Source of the DNA: Prolixibacteraceae bacterium
Lineage (GTDB): Bacteria > Bacteroidota > Bacteroidia > Bacteroidales > Prolixibacteraceae
Assembly (NCBI GenBank): GCA_025355875.1
Contig: JANXYV010000176.1
Coordinates: 1-33,647, forward strand
Length of the DNA stretch: 33,647 nucleotides
Reading direction: 5' to 3'
Below, piece after piece: positions 25,735-33,647 of this stretch. Below the pieces are notes generated by a model. That model ran no database searches. It saw only the letters and a list, made by a program, of their open reading frames with translations, and had not been told where the DNA came from. A program made the position numbers and the translations under genes. Numbering within the stretch: the first letter of the stretch is position 1; each line of letters opens with the position of its first letter.

Positions 25735-26943
25735 TTAACCCTTTTCGGTGGCCAACGCTTTGGTCACAGATTCCGAAATTTTTGAAGCTAAACCGGTCAC
25801 TTCTTCTATGGTCCAGGTGCAACGGATTCCAAACGAAATTAGCCGCCCGATTACTTGCTGAGATATTGGCAGCTGCAGATGGTTGTAATCCTGTGGTGCA
25901 CCAACCAGATGAATTGGAAGCTTCGATGCACTGTTCAGGTTTTTCAAATGTTCCCATTGGTTAATGAAATGGTACATATTGGTATGCCAATAATTAAAAC
26001 CTCCGACACCTGCTTTGTTCAGTTCAACAACCGTTCGCTTTGCCGCTTCAGTATCCGGGAGAAGAAGATTTAAAAATGTTGCAGAATCACCTTTTGGATC
26101 AGCTATATGAGCAAATTGGATACCCGGAACCTTTGACAGTTCAGATACCAGAATGGATTTGTTCGTTCTGTTCTTTTCGATAATTCCAGGAACCCTTCGT
26201 GTCTGGGCAACTCCGATAGCAGCGTGCAATTCACTGATCCGGTAGTTAAAACCGACGATCGGATGATTCTCCATACCGCGATTGTTCCCGATATGATCAT
26301 GTCCGTGGTCGGAATATGAATCTGCCAGGTGATAAACTTCTTCGTCATTGGTGACCAGAACGCCGCCTTCGCCTGCGGTGGCAATCTTAAAGAAGTCGAA
26401 TGAATAACTTCCGGTTTTACCAAACAAGCCAACTGCCGTTCCTTTATAACTCGAACCAAAAGCCTGCCCGGCATCTTCAACGAGTATCAGATTGTGCTCA
26501 TTCACAACCTTCATAATGGCATCCATGTTGGCCATTCCGCCGCACATATGGACCAAACATATTGCCTTCGTTTTTGGAGTTAGCGCATTTAGGATTCCTT
26601 CGGCGCTCAAACACAAGGTTTCATCAATTTCAGCAAAAACTGGTAGAGCACCAACCCATAGAACTGCTTCCACTGAAGCAATATAGGTAAACGGAGGAAC
26701 AATGACCTCGTCACCTGCCCCAATTCCTGCCGCGGCCAGGGCGGTGGCGATTGCGGTCGAACCACTCGATACAGCATGGGCATAGCGGGCACCGGTTATT
26801 TTTTTCACTTCAGCCTCAAATTCCAGTGCTTTCCAATGATTGTTGCGAATATGTTCGTGATTGAAGCGGAATAAACATCCTGATTCCATGACGTCATTCA
26901 CTTCTTTCCGCTCTTCAGCGCCAAATAATTCTGTACCCGGCAT
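25735..26943 (-). CDS. kdnA: DegT/DnrJ-type PLP aminotransferase, 8-amino-Kdo transaminase
   Basis: Transfers an amino group to a sugar aldehyde or ketone; here probably to the C8 aldehyde of oxidised Kdo, giving Kdo8N. 402 residues from the chosen start. The PLP lysine is K186 in GSYSFDFFKIATAGEGG, the cofactor aspartate is D157 in VEDAGQAFG, and SSGSTAIATAL (59-69) contacts phosphate. The frame is open upstream to an ATG at 27072, but I place the start at 26943: the protein then begins MPGTELFGAEERKEV as in relatives, and a TATCTTTG promoter box lies between the two candidates. First gene of the six-gene operon, 48 bases before kdnB and divergent from priA. Confidence 0.86.
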   Translation of the reverse strand: MPGTELFGAEERKEVNDVMESGCLFRFNHEHIRNNHWKALEFEAEVKKITGARYAHAVSSGSTAIATALAAAGIGAGDEVIVPPFTYIASVEAVLWVGALPVFAEIDETLCLSAEGILNALTPKTKAICLVHMCGGMANMDAIMKVVNEHNLILVEDAGQAFGSSYKGTAVGLFGKTGSYSFDFFKIATAGEGGVLVTNDEEVYHLADSYSDHGHDHIGNNRGMENHPIVGFNYRISELHAAIGVAQTRRVPGIIEKNRTNKSILVSELSKVPGIQFAHIADPKGDSATFLNLLLPDTEAAKRTVVELNKAGVGGFNYWHTNMYHFINQWEHLKNLNSASKLPIHLVGAPQDYNHLQLPISQQVIGRLISFGIRCTWTIEEVTGLASKISESVTKALATEKG

Positions 26944-26986
26944 AGTTGCTTGTTTTAAATCGATGCTTGTTGTTAAATAACGGGCA

Positions 26987-26994
26987 CAAAGATA
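26987..26994 (-). promoter_or_regulatory. Bacteroidetes-type -7 box upstream of kdnA
   Basis: The plus strand reads CAAAGATA, so the minus strand reads TATCTTTG, an exact TAnnTTTG match and identical to the box upstream of cmk. It lies 43 bases upstream of the kdnA ATG at 26943. A weak -33 candidate (TTTC, minus strand) is at 27012-27015, spacing 17. It would drive the whole Kdo8N operon. Confidence 0.55.
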
Positions 26995-27227
26995 AGAATA
27001 TTGTACTTCCCGAAAGTGATTTCTATCCACAATCCGGCTACTTTTTAACGAATCGTTCCAAATCCATGGCAAAAAGTGACTTTGCCGGAATAAAATTCAA
27101 TCGATTTAAGCTGAATTTGAAATTGCCACCTGAAATGCAAAATCAAGCACAACCGACGAAGCAGATTTTCTTTGACATTCTTTGAGGCTTGTATCCGAAT
27201 CAAAAATCTTTTTCGGTATTTTGCAGC

Positions 27228-29714
27228 ATGATTGAAGATGAACTTTTTGCCGATGTAATCCTGCCTTTGCCTTTCGACTACCGCTTTACTTACAGGGTGC
27301 CGTCTGCTTTCCAGCCGAAGATTAAAAACGGGATCAGGGTCGTTGTGCAGTTTGGTAAACGGAAATTTTTTTCGGCATTGGTATACAAGCTCCATCAGGT
27401 CAGGCCCGAAGGCGATTTCGAAATCAAAGATATTGATGCTATCCTCGACGATGAACCGATCATTGGAGAGAAGCAACTCCGGCTTTGGGAATGGATTGCC
27501 AATTACTATTGTTGTACAATGGGTGAGGTATTCAAAGCCGCCTTACCTTCCGGACTGAAACTCGAAAGCCAGACCAAAGTCAGTCTGAATCCGGATGCAG
27601 TTTTCGCGGAGGGCTTGAATGACAAGGAAAATGCAGTAGTTTTGTTGCTCGAAAGCCGTAAAACAGCCACCATTCAGGATTTGAAACAGTTTTTGGGCAT
27701 CCAGTCGTCGTTTGCCATACTCAAACTGCTGCTCGAAAAAAATGCCGTGATCGTTGAAGAGCAGCTTCGCGAAAGCTATAAACCAAAAAGTCTCTCTTAT
27801 GTCAGGCTGAATCCTGAATTTGCTTCCGAAGAAAAACTGAATGCTGCACTTGATGCGCTTAAAAAAGCAAAAAAACAAGAAATTCTCCTGAAGTTTTTTC
27901 TGGCGGAAACCATGTTTGCCGATCAGCCTCAGACTGAAATCAGTAAAAAAGATTTGCTTGAGTTGGCCGATGCTTCTGAATCGGCCCTGAAAGGTCTGGA
28001 GGAAAAGCAGTTTCTTGAAGTATTTCAGAAAGAAATCGGCAGGATCGAACGAGTGCTGAATACAGAACTGCTTATCAAAGAACTTTCAGAAGCTCAGCAA
28101 AAAGCTCATGACGAAATTCTTGCCCAGTTTGAAACCCAGCAAACGGTTTTGCTGAATGGTGTTACATCCAGCGGAAAGACTGAAATTTATATCCGCCTGA
28201 TCGAAGAACAGCTGAAAGCAGGCAGACAGGTTCTGTATCTGGTGCCGGAAATAGGACTGACCACACAGATTATTACCCGGCTGAAAACTGCCTTTGGCGA
28301 TCTGGCCGGCATTTACCATTCCAAATTTAACGACGCCGAACGGGTTGAAATCTGGTTCAATGTGCTGAACGAAAAAACCGGTAAAACCGGGCAGCAGTAC
28401 CAGGTGATTCTGGGGGCACGGTCGGCAATTTTTCTTCCGTTTAAAAACCTTGGACTGATTATCGTAGACGAGGAGCATGAGAATTCGTACAAGCAATTCG
28501 ATCCGGCGCCGCGCTACAATGCGCGCGACATGGCTATTCTGATGGGAAACATCTATGGGGCAAAAGTTCTTTTGGGTTCGGCAACTCCATCGTACGAAAC
28601 CTATTTCAATGCCCGAAGCAACAAGTACGGCCTGGTCAACCTGACCGAACGGTTTCAGGGAATCGAAATGCCTGAACTCATCACCGCCAATACCCAGGAA
28701 GCCCAAAAGCGCAAACAGATGCGCTCGGTTTTCACTCCTGAACTCTACGATGAAATTGCCGCTGCCCTGGTCAATAAGGAGCAGGTCATTCTATTTCAGA
28801 ACCGGCGCGGCTTTGCCCCGTTTGTTCAATGTGGAAAATGTGGCTGGATTCCGAAATGCAAGTATTGCGATGTCAGCAAAACCTACCATAAAAACCGTTC
28901 CAGCCTTATCTGTCACTATTGCGGTCACACCAGTTCCCTGATAATCAAGTGCGAAGAATGTGGCTCGGATGAAATCAAACCACGCGGATTTGGAACCGAA
29001 AAAATTGAAGACGAAATCCAGTTACTCTTTCCGGAAGCCCGTGTAGCGAGAATGGATTTGGACACGACACGGGCGAAAAAAGCCTACGAACAGCTCATCT
29101 GGCAATTCGAAACCGGAAAAATTAACATCCTGGTAGGTACCCAAATGGTAACCAAAGGGCTTGATTTTGACCACGTCCGGGTAGTTGGTGTTTTGAATGC
29201 CGATAATCTGTTAAATTATCCTGATTTCAGGTCGTATGAGCGTACCTATCAGCTTATTATGCAGGTAAGTGGCCGCGCAGGCCGGAAGAATAAGCGCGGA
29301 AGGGTAGTGGTTCAGACTACGCAACCGAACCATCCAGTGATTCAGGATGTGATCGCCAACGACTATTACCGGCTCTTCAGCAGACAAATGGCCGAACGGA
29401 AAATGTTCAGGTATCCGCCATATTTCAGGCTGATTAAAATTGTAGTGAAACATCAGAACAAAGAAAGGCTCGACTTGTCTGCCATGCATCTGGCAAACTC
29501 ATTCCGCGAGGTTTTCAACCGGAATGTACTTGGTCCTGAATACCCCTTAGTGGGAAGAATCCAGATGTGGTTTCAGAAGGAAATCCTGATTAAGGTTACG
29601 CGCGATGGAAAGATTCAGGAAGCCAAAACAAAAATTATGGAGATCATCCATCATGCGAAGGCATTGCCAAATAATTCAAACCTGATTATTTATGCAGATG
29701 TCGATCCAATGTAG
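27228..29714 (+). CDS. priA: Primosomal protein N' (replication restart helicase)
   Basis: 3'-to-5' DNA helicase that recognises stalled forks and reloads the replisome. 828 residues from the ATG at 27228 (MIEDELFADVILPLPFDYRF), the usual family beginning; an upstream in-frame TTG at 27189 is possible but unnecessary. The N-terminal 3'-end-binding domain includes VVVQFGKRKFFSALV. The helicase core has Walker A GVTSSGKTE near 310 and DEEHENSYKQ. Eight cysteines in CGKCGWIPKCKYCD and CHYCG then CEECG (about 535-590) form the paired zinc sites, followed by GFGTEKIEDE and VSGRAGRK. Divergent from kdnA with a 284-base gap; its stop is 8 bases from the convergent secreted-protein gene. Confidence 0.96.
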   Translation: MIEDELFADVILPLPFDYRFTYRVPSAFQPKIKNGIRVVVQFGKRKFFSALVYKLHQVRPEGDFEIKDIDAILDDEPIIGEKQLRLWEWIANYYCCTMGEVFKAALPSGLKLESQTKVSLNPDAVFAEGLNDKENAVVLLLESRKTATIQDLKQFLGIQSSFAILKLLLEKNAVIVEEQLRESYKPKSLSYVRLNPEFASEEKLNAALDALKKAKKQEILLKFFLAETMFADQPQTEISKKDLLELADASESALKGLEEKQFLEVFQKEIGRIERVLNTELLIKELSEAQQKAHDEILAQFETQQTVLLNGVTSSGKTEIYIRLIEEQLKAGRQVLYLVPEIGLTTQIITRLKTAFGDLAGIYHSKFNDAERVEIWFNVLNEKTGKTGQQYQVILGARSAIFLPFKNLGLIIVDEEHENSYKQFDPAPRYNARDMAILMGNIYGAKVLLGSATPSYETYFNARSNKYGLVNLTERFQGIEMPELITANTQEAQKRKQMRSVFTPELYDEIAAALVNKEQVILFQNRRGFAPFVQCGKCGWIPKCKYCDVSKTYHKNRSSLICHYCGHTSSLIIKCEECGSDEIKPRGFGTEKIEDEIQLLFPEARVARMDLDTTRAKKAYEQLIWQFETGKINILVGTQMVTKGLDFDHVRVVGVLNADNLLNYPDFRSYERTYQLIMQVSGRAGRKNKRGRVVVQTTQPNHPVIQDVIANDYYRLFSRQMAERKMFRYPPYFRLIKIVVKHQNKERLDLSAMHLANSFREVFNRNVLGPEYPLVGRIQMWFQKEILIKVTRDGKIQEAKTKIMEIIHHAKALPNNSNLIIYADVDPM

Positions 29715-29722
29715 GGAATCAT

Positions 29723-31399
29723 TTAGTTGAGCATAATTTTTTGAACCATCTCGCTTTTTCCGAGAATCGACTTTACCACATAAAGACCTGCCGGTTGATC
29801 TCTCACGTCAAACTCCTCTGAAATCTCATGAATCACTCGTGAAACAATTTTCTTACCCGACAGGTCTATTATTTCTATCGTTCTTCCCGGTTCGGGTATT
29901 TGTGAAAACCGGATAGTGATTATGTCCTTTGCCGGATTTGGAAAAACATCGAAATGAATTGAGTTTTCTATGCTTGCAATGCTTGTAGCGGTTGACTTCA
30001 ATTGCAGTTCGACGCTGGCCAATTTTTTATAGCTCATTTCGCCGGAATTGATTTCTGTCTGCATACTTGATTTTGTGCCGGTTGCTTTACTCCAGGAAAA
30101 CAGCTGGATGGAATGGCCCTCAACAAATCCATCCGGATTTTCAGGACTGGAGGCCGATGAAGCAATCAGACAGGCAAAGTCACGAATGAAATTATCAGTA
30201 TTCAACTTGACGGATCCCACACAAGCTGCTCCATCAAAAGCGGCCAGTTCATCACCAATTTGGAAGCCCGATCCAGTAAGTCCGACCAAATTATTATTCA
30301 TGTGGTTTAAGCCGTTTCCTTCATATACAGGAACAAAATAATCCATTCTTTCGGTTTGAGAACTGATCACTGCCGATTTTGGATAGCTTTTTTGTATGGT
30401 CAGGATACAAGCTGCGCTTACGGTCACTTTATATGCTTTGCCGGGCGTAAAGTTGCCAATGTTGTTTCTCCATACCCCTTTAATTTTTTCAATGGTCAAA
30501 CCTTTCTCGTCCTGAACTTTAACTAATTTATTCTGAGTGATTAACGGTTGAATGACAGTCATGGCATTTACCACATCCATTCGTGGATAGGAAATGAAGT
30601 TCGAAGTAGTTTTTAATGGAATATCAAGGGGCAGACCAACCAGCTTCCCAGTAATAATCAGATTGCAACTCATATTGGTCGTTATGCTGTAACCCTCAGT
30701 GTTTGTAAGAGATCCGATATTGTTGACCCAGGATTTTGTTGTGGTCGAATACTGGAACGACTTTCCGTTTTCATCCAAAATTTTACTGACAGCTCCCTGG
30801 TTGCAAAGTGCTTTCATTACGGCAGTCAGGTTTGTATTTAATGGAATCACATAGCTTGAGAATAGGTTTGTTCCTTTAATGAACGGAATAGTTTGAGTAT
30901 ATTCGGTGTAGGAAACGATTTCAACCACCGCAGTGGTTCCGGCCAAAAATCTCCCATTTGTGATCCAGGTGGGCATGTCGGTTCGGTATTTTACAGTCTT
31001 TGCCTGCATTTCACGAAGGTTTTTACTGTCCCTGAATTTGAAAACGATAGTGTCGTTGTCGTTAAAACCATTATTCGAGCCATCATTTTGAGAGGCTCTG
31101 AGATTAATAAAAGTGGTGTTATCAGTTACCAAGATCGGTTGAGTCAATCTTGCCTGACCAACGCAAAGGGCACCACTGAAAACGGCAATCTCATCATTGA
31201 CACCCAGTTGGACGTCGTCCAAAATGGCCGATGAGATTAAAAAATTCATGTGATTCTGGCCATTTTCGCTTTGCCAGACTGTGGTAAAATGTGCCGGGGT
31301 TGTTTGTCCATACCCATTGCCCGAAAGGGCTAATGTGCAGAAAATGAAAAGGGTCAAATGCCATTTTGTATTTGCCTTTTCCTTGCAAAATCGTTTCAT
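29723..31399 (-). CDS. Secreted protein with duplicated modules and T9SS sorting domain
   Basis: 558 residues. A signal peptide with hydrophobic core LTLFIFCTLALSG (about 15-27) ends near the YGQ at 30-32. The last ~80 residues are a type A type IX secretion signal: FDVFPNPAKDIITIRF, then IIDLSGKKI, QPAGLYVVK and a final QKIMLN. The export route is therefore the outer-membrane T9SS, with the protein left on the surface or released. Two copies of a module appear near 40-150 and 345-440, each with the pattern G-x-NHMN, then DEIAVFSGALCVG in the first and DELAAFDGAACVG in the second. A second pair of repeats lies between them (SWVNNIGSLTNTEGYS and GVWRNNIGNFTPGKAYK). No catalytic motif seen; function unknown, perhaps binding or adhesion. 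Confidence 0.85.
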   Translation of the reverse strand: MKRFCKEKANTKWHLTLFIFCTLALSGNGYGQTTPAHFTTVWQSENGQNHMNFLISSAILDDVQLGVNDEIAVFSGALCVGQARLTQPILVTDNTTFINLRASQNDGSNNGFNDNDTIVFKFRDSKNLREMQAKTVKYRTDMPTWITNGRFLAGTTAVVEIVSYTEYTQTIPFIKGTNLFSSYVIPLNTNLTAVMKALCNQGAVSKILDENGKSFQYSTTTKSWVNNIGSLTNTEGYSITTNMSCNLIITGKLVGLPLDIPLKTTSNFISYPRMDVVNAMTVIQPLITQNKLVKVQDEKGLTIEKIKGVWRNNIGNFTPGKAYKVTVSAACILTIQKSYPKSAVISSQTERMDYFVPVYEGNGLNHMNNNLVGLTGSGFQIGDELAAFDGAACVGSVKLNTDNFIRDFACLIASSASSPENPDGFVEGHSIQLFSWSKATGTKSSMQTEINSGEMSYKKLASVELQLKSTATSIASIENSIHFDVFPNPAKDIITIRFSQIPEPGRTIEIIDLSGKKIVSRVIHEISEEFDVRDQPAGLYVVKSILGKSEMVQKIMLN

Positions 31400-31729
31400 C
31401 TGCTTTGTCTTAAAATGAATAATCGCTGAATAAATCCATCCTCACCAAAATCCTACCTTGTGATATTTCTTGAATTATTGATCCTAAAAACAATATCAGT
31501 GGCATCTTTAATTTCTTTTCGGAATGACAATGCAGTTCCAAAACATATACCACTTTTTTGGAGTTTTTAAGTCTGAACCTGAAATAAGGATTAGAATGCT
31601 GGCCTTGAATTACATGAAGCAAATGAGCTTTTTTGTTCAATTCTTTTTACAGAAGGGAGCCGATTCACTTCCGGGACTGAATTTCATACAACTGTGCGAA
31701 ACAGTCGGAGATGTTTGTTCAAATAACAT
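31400..31729. other. Gap of 330 bases with no recognised gene
   Basis: Two overlapping open frames occur here on opposite strands (31410-31640 minus, 31524-31733 plus), neither with recognisable domains, and the second runs into the AraC gene end. The region must contain the promoter of the T9SS-sorted protein at its left and the end of the araC-type transcript at its right. I found neither an exact TAnnTTTG box nor a clear terminator hairpin. Confidence 0.5.
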
Positions 31730-32599
31730 TTAGTTTCGTCCGACTACTCTTTTGCGGTAGTTTCGAGGAGACAGGCCTATCTTTTTCTGAAAGTCTTTTG
31801 AGAAATAGTATGGGTCGGTGTATCCCATCATAAACGATATTTCCTTGATTTTAAACTTACTAAAGTCCAGATATTCGCATGCCTTGGTTATTTTCAGGTG
31901 AGAAAAATAGCTCAGAGGGCTGTATCCGGTCTTTTTCCGAAAAAGAGTGGTGAGATAGGATGGTGAATATCCGGCTTCATCGGCGATATCGCTCAGGATT
32001 ATCTTTTTATCCAGGTTTTGTTCCATAAACTGGATGGCGCGGGTAATTCCCGGATTTTCTTCTTCCAGAAAATCATCACTGGTTTTGCTTGCATAAATGA
32101 AGGTAGCAAGTAAGTGTCCGAACGTCAGATTGATATATTTGAAATTAGCATTGAAAAAGCCTTTGGTTAAGTTGCTAAAAAGCTCATCAAAAAGCATGAC
32201 CCGATTGGCAACCATGTTGTTCACCGATGGAATAATATCGCGGACCACTGTAAAATTCTTTTCCATGATCTTGCTTTTTTCGCCATTGAATTGGCAAGTG
32301 TAAAATATGGAAGGATCAGTTTCATCAGTCTGAATCTTGAAAACAAAACCTTCCGGAATGACGAAATATTGATTCTGCCTGAACGGAACCATGTCGTTAG
32401 CAATTTGCAAAATTCCTCCTCCTTTGGTACAAAAAATCAGAAAGTGGTTCTCCAACCTAACATTTTCGGACCATAAAGTTTCTTTTTTGATTAATATTTC
32501 TGATAACTCACACAAATACAGGTCTCTGGTAAGAGGGTTGTTTTGCTGTTCCGTAACAATATAGGGTGGTAATTTGAAATACCTTTTCCTGATGATCAT
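31730..32599 (-). CDS. AraC-family transcriptional regulator
   Basis: 289 residues. The N-terminal ~170 look like a cupin-type effector domain (NHFLIFCTKGGGILQI, RQNQYFVIPEGFVFKI). The C-terminal ~100 form the double helix-turn-helix: LSDIADEAGYSPSYLTTLFR with TGYSPLSYFSHLKITKA, then IKEISFMMGYTDPYYFSKDF and KIGLSPRNYRKR. The second half is the AraC signature and is well kept. It is divergent from the corrinoid-protein gene, with 118 bases between the starts, so it probably regulates that methyl-transfer operon and senses its substrate. The effector is unknown. Confidence 0.92.
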   Translation of the reverse strand: MIIRKRYFKLPPYIVTEQQNNPLTRDLYLCELSEILIKKETLWSENVRLENHFLIFCTKGGGILQIANDMVPFRQNQYFVIPEGFVFKIQTDETDPSIFYTCQFNGEKSKIMEKNFTVVRDIIPSVNNMVANRVMLFDELFSNLTKGFFNANFKYINLTFGHLLATFIYASKTSDDFLEEENPGITRAIQFMEQNLDKKIILSDIADEAGYSPSYLTTLFRKKTGYSPLSYFSHLKITKACEYLDFSKFKIKEISFMMGYTDPYYFSKDFQKKIGLSPRNYRKRVVGRN

Positions 32600-32664
32600 A
32601 GCTGGAAAGTTTAGTGGATCAAAAAAAGTAATATTTTACATCTTTATCAAAGAAATTACTATTT

Positions 32665-32691
32665 TTTGCTGTCAGGAAAGCCGTAAATTTG
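32665..32691 (+). promoter_or_regulatory. Candidate Bacteroidetes-type promoter for the corrinoid-protein gene
   Basis: TAAATTTG at 32684-32691 is an exact TAnnTTTG match 27 bases before the ATG. TTTG at 32665-32668 could be the -33 box, but the spacing of 15 is shorter than the usual 19-21, so the -7 box is the stronger half of this call. Confidence 0.45.
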
Positions 32692-32717
32692 AAAGCTAAA
32701 TATTTAAACTTTTAACC

Positions 32718-33386
32718 ATGAGCGAACTTCTTCAACAACTATCTGAATGTATTGAGTTTGGGAAAATAAATTTGGCTTCACCGTATCCACCGCAAATGAA
32801 AGGACAGGATGGCGCTGACGAGATTACCCGAAAAGCGCTTGAAACAGGAGTGAATCCTCAGGATATTTTAACAAAAGGCCTGATGCCGGGGATGGAACGA
32901 ATCGGAGTAAAATTTCGCGAGAACAAGGTATTTGTTCCTCAAGTGCTAATGTCGGCCAAAGCCATGAGCACTGCGATGTTGCACCTGAAACCTCACTTTC
33001 TTTCCGGGGCAGCCATACAAAAAGGAACCTTTATTATTGGAACGGTTCTGGGCGATTTGCACGACATCGGCAAAAACCTGGTTGGGATGATGGTGGAAGG
33101 CAACGGCTACAAAGTAATCGATTTGGGTACTGATGTAAGTTCAGAAAAATTTATCGAAGCGGTAAAGGAAAATCCAAATTCGGTGGTTGGACTATCAGCC
33201 TTGCTCACCACGACGATGGTCAACATGGAAAAAATTACCCGCGAAATTAAAGAAGCAGTTCCCGGAACCCTGGTTACAATCGGAGGTGCACCGGTGAATA
33301 CTGATTTCTGCATGAAAATTGGCGCCGATAATTATTCGCCTGATCCGCAAGGAGTTGTTGAATATTTGAATGTTAAATTTGACTGA
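32718..33386 (+). CDS. Corrinoid (B12)-binding methyltransferase protein
   Basis: 222-residue carrier of the MtbC/MtmC/MetH type that holds cobalamin and shuttles a methyl group between a substrate-specific methyltransferase and a second methyltransferase. The N-terminal helical cap spans about 1-95. The Rossmann B12 domain has the base-off motif D113-L-H115-D-I-G118, where H115 is the lower cobalt ligand, then GYKVIDLGTDV, VGLSALLTTTM and TIGGAPVN. Catalytic parts are complete. It is followed 9 bases later by a broken UroD/MtaA-like methyltransferase gene, its expected partner, and is divergent from an AraC regulator. Confidence 0.93.
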   Translation: MSELLQQLSECIEFGKINLASPYPPQMKGQDGADEITRKALETGVNPQDILTKGLMPGMERIGVKFRENKVFVPQVLMSAKAMSTAMLHLKPHFLSGAAIQKGTFIIGTVLGDLHDIGKNLVGMMVEGNGYKVIDLGTDVSSEKFIEAVKENPNSVVGLSALLTTTMVNMEKITREIKEAVPGTLVTIGGAPVNTDFCMKIGADNYSPDPQGVVEYLNVKFD

Positions 33387-33395
33387 AACTAATCC

Positions 33396-33557
33396 ATGCA
33401 TGGACTCTCATTAATTAAAAAGGTTATCCGGCTCGAACCCGTCGAACGTATTCCATGGGTGCCATTTGTTGGCGTTCATGGCGCATACCTGATCGGAGTT
33501 GATGCTGATCAGTTTCTTCTATGTTGTAATCCAAATTCTTTGAGCATTATTTTTTGA
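33396..33557 (+). pseudogene. Truncated UroD/MtaA-type methyltransferase, N-terminal fragment
   Basis: Begins 9 bases after the corrinoid-protein stop. The first ~40 residues (LIKKVIRLEPVERIPWVPF, then GVHGAYLIGVDADQF) look like the start of uroporphyrinogen-decarboxylase-family methyltransferases that work with corrinoid proteins (normally about 340-400 residues). After codon ~41 (about 33516-33525) the similarity stops, the frame runs through LLCCNPNSLSIIF and ends at TGA 33555-33557. The DNA beyond is AT-rich and unrelated. An insertion (for example of an IS) or a rearrangement at the junction would explain it; an assembly artefact at the contig end is also possible. Confidence 0.65.
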
Positions 33558-33647
33558 CTATTTTATTTCTGTGTATTTCTCAAACATTTTATTTTCAGAA
33601 TATTAACTTTACACATTGTAAAGAGGAAGGGGACACAGGCTCTGCTG

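Noticed and set aside
26944-27072. 43-residue N-terminal extension of kdnA
   Set aside because: It contains the TATCTTTG box and has no resemblance to the DegT fold; the protein from 26943 begins as relatives do.
28086-28706. 206-codon minus-strand frame inside priA
   Set aside because: It is fully antisense to well-conserved helicase motifs and is a shadow of the priA codon pattern.
31524-31733. 69-codon plus-strand frame running into the AraC gene
   Set aside because: It overlaps the end of the AraC gene on the other strand, has no recognisable domain and competes with another open frame in the same DNA.
33520-33647. Search for an inverted copy of the left-edge IS end at the right edge
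   Set aside because: I saw no sequence here matching the reverse complement of 108-140, so the two edges cannot be shown to belong to the same element.

Overview
The window looks like a chromosomal segment of a Bacteroidota bacterium, plausibly an anaerobic Bacteroidales/Marinilabiliales-type lineage (inference). Four things point there: a fused fucokinase/GDP-fucose pyrophosphorylase (Fkp), a secreted protein with a type IX secretion C-terminal domain, Bacteroidetes-type promoters (TAnnTTTG -7 boxes, two reading TATCTTTG), and starts with little Shine-Dalgarno character. Most genes lie on the minus strand. The window contains mainly cell-surface sugar metabolism, signalling and some housekeeping.

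Layout from left to right. 1-235: C-terminal end of a transposase, then a strong two-way terminator. 236-5423 (minus): gmd-fcl-fkp, giving both de novo and salvage routes to GDP-L-fucose. 5493-10618 (minus): a three-gene two-component operon (PAS histidine kinase, receiver-first PAS histidine kinase, sigma-54 activator). 10716-15669 (minus): an unusual cassette of NadE-like ATP-PPi enzyme, acyl carrier protein, AMP-forming acyl ligase and AsnB-type glutamine amidotransferase. 15670-16273: AT-rich, no convincing gene, with the cmk promoter at its right end. 16274-19031 (plus): cmk, ispH, pfkA. 19085-20986 (minus): a lone chemoreceptor. 21218-26943 (minus): six genes, kdnA-kdnB-kdsA-(transaldolase/CBS fusion)-kdsC-like-kdsB, read as an operon for 8-amino-Kdo (Kdo8N) synthesis and CMP activation. 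27228-29714 (plus): priA. 29723-31399 (minus): a T9SS-sorted surface or secreted protein. 31730-32599 (minus): an AraC regulator, divergent from a corrinoid protein (32718-33386, plus). The corrinoid protein is followed by a UroD/MtaA-like methyltransferase whose reading frame breaks off after about 40 residues near the right edge.

The most interesting parts are two. In the Kdo8N operon, a TalC-like transaldolase fused to a CBS pair stands where an arabinose-5-phosphate isomerase (SIS+CBS, KdsD) might be expected. The NadE-like/ACP/ligase/AsnB cassette combines acyl activation, carrier loading and two ATP-pyrophosphatase amidation modules and could build or amidate an acyl or amino-acid decoration of a surface glycan. 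Both readings are inferences from domains and gene order.
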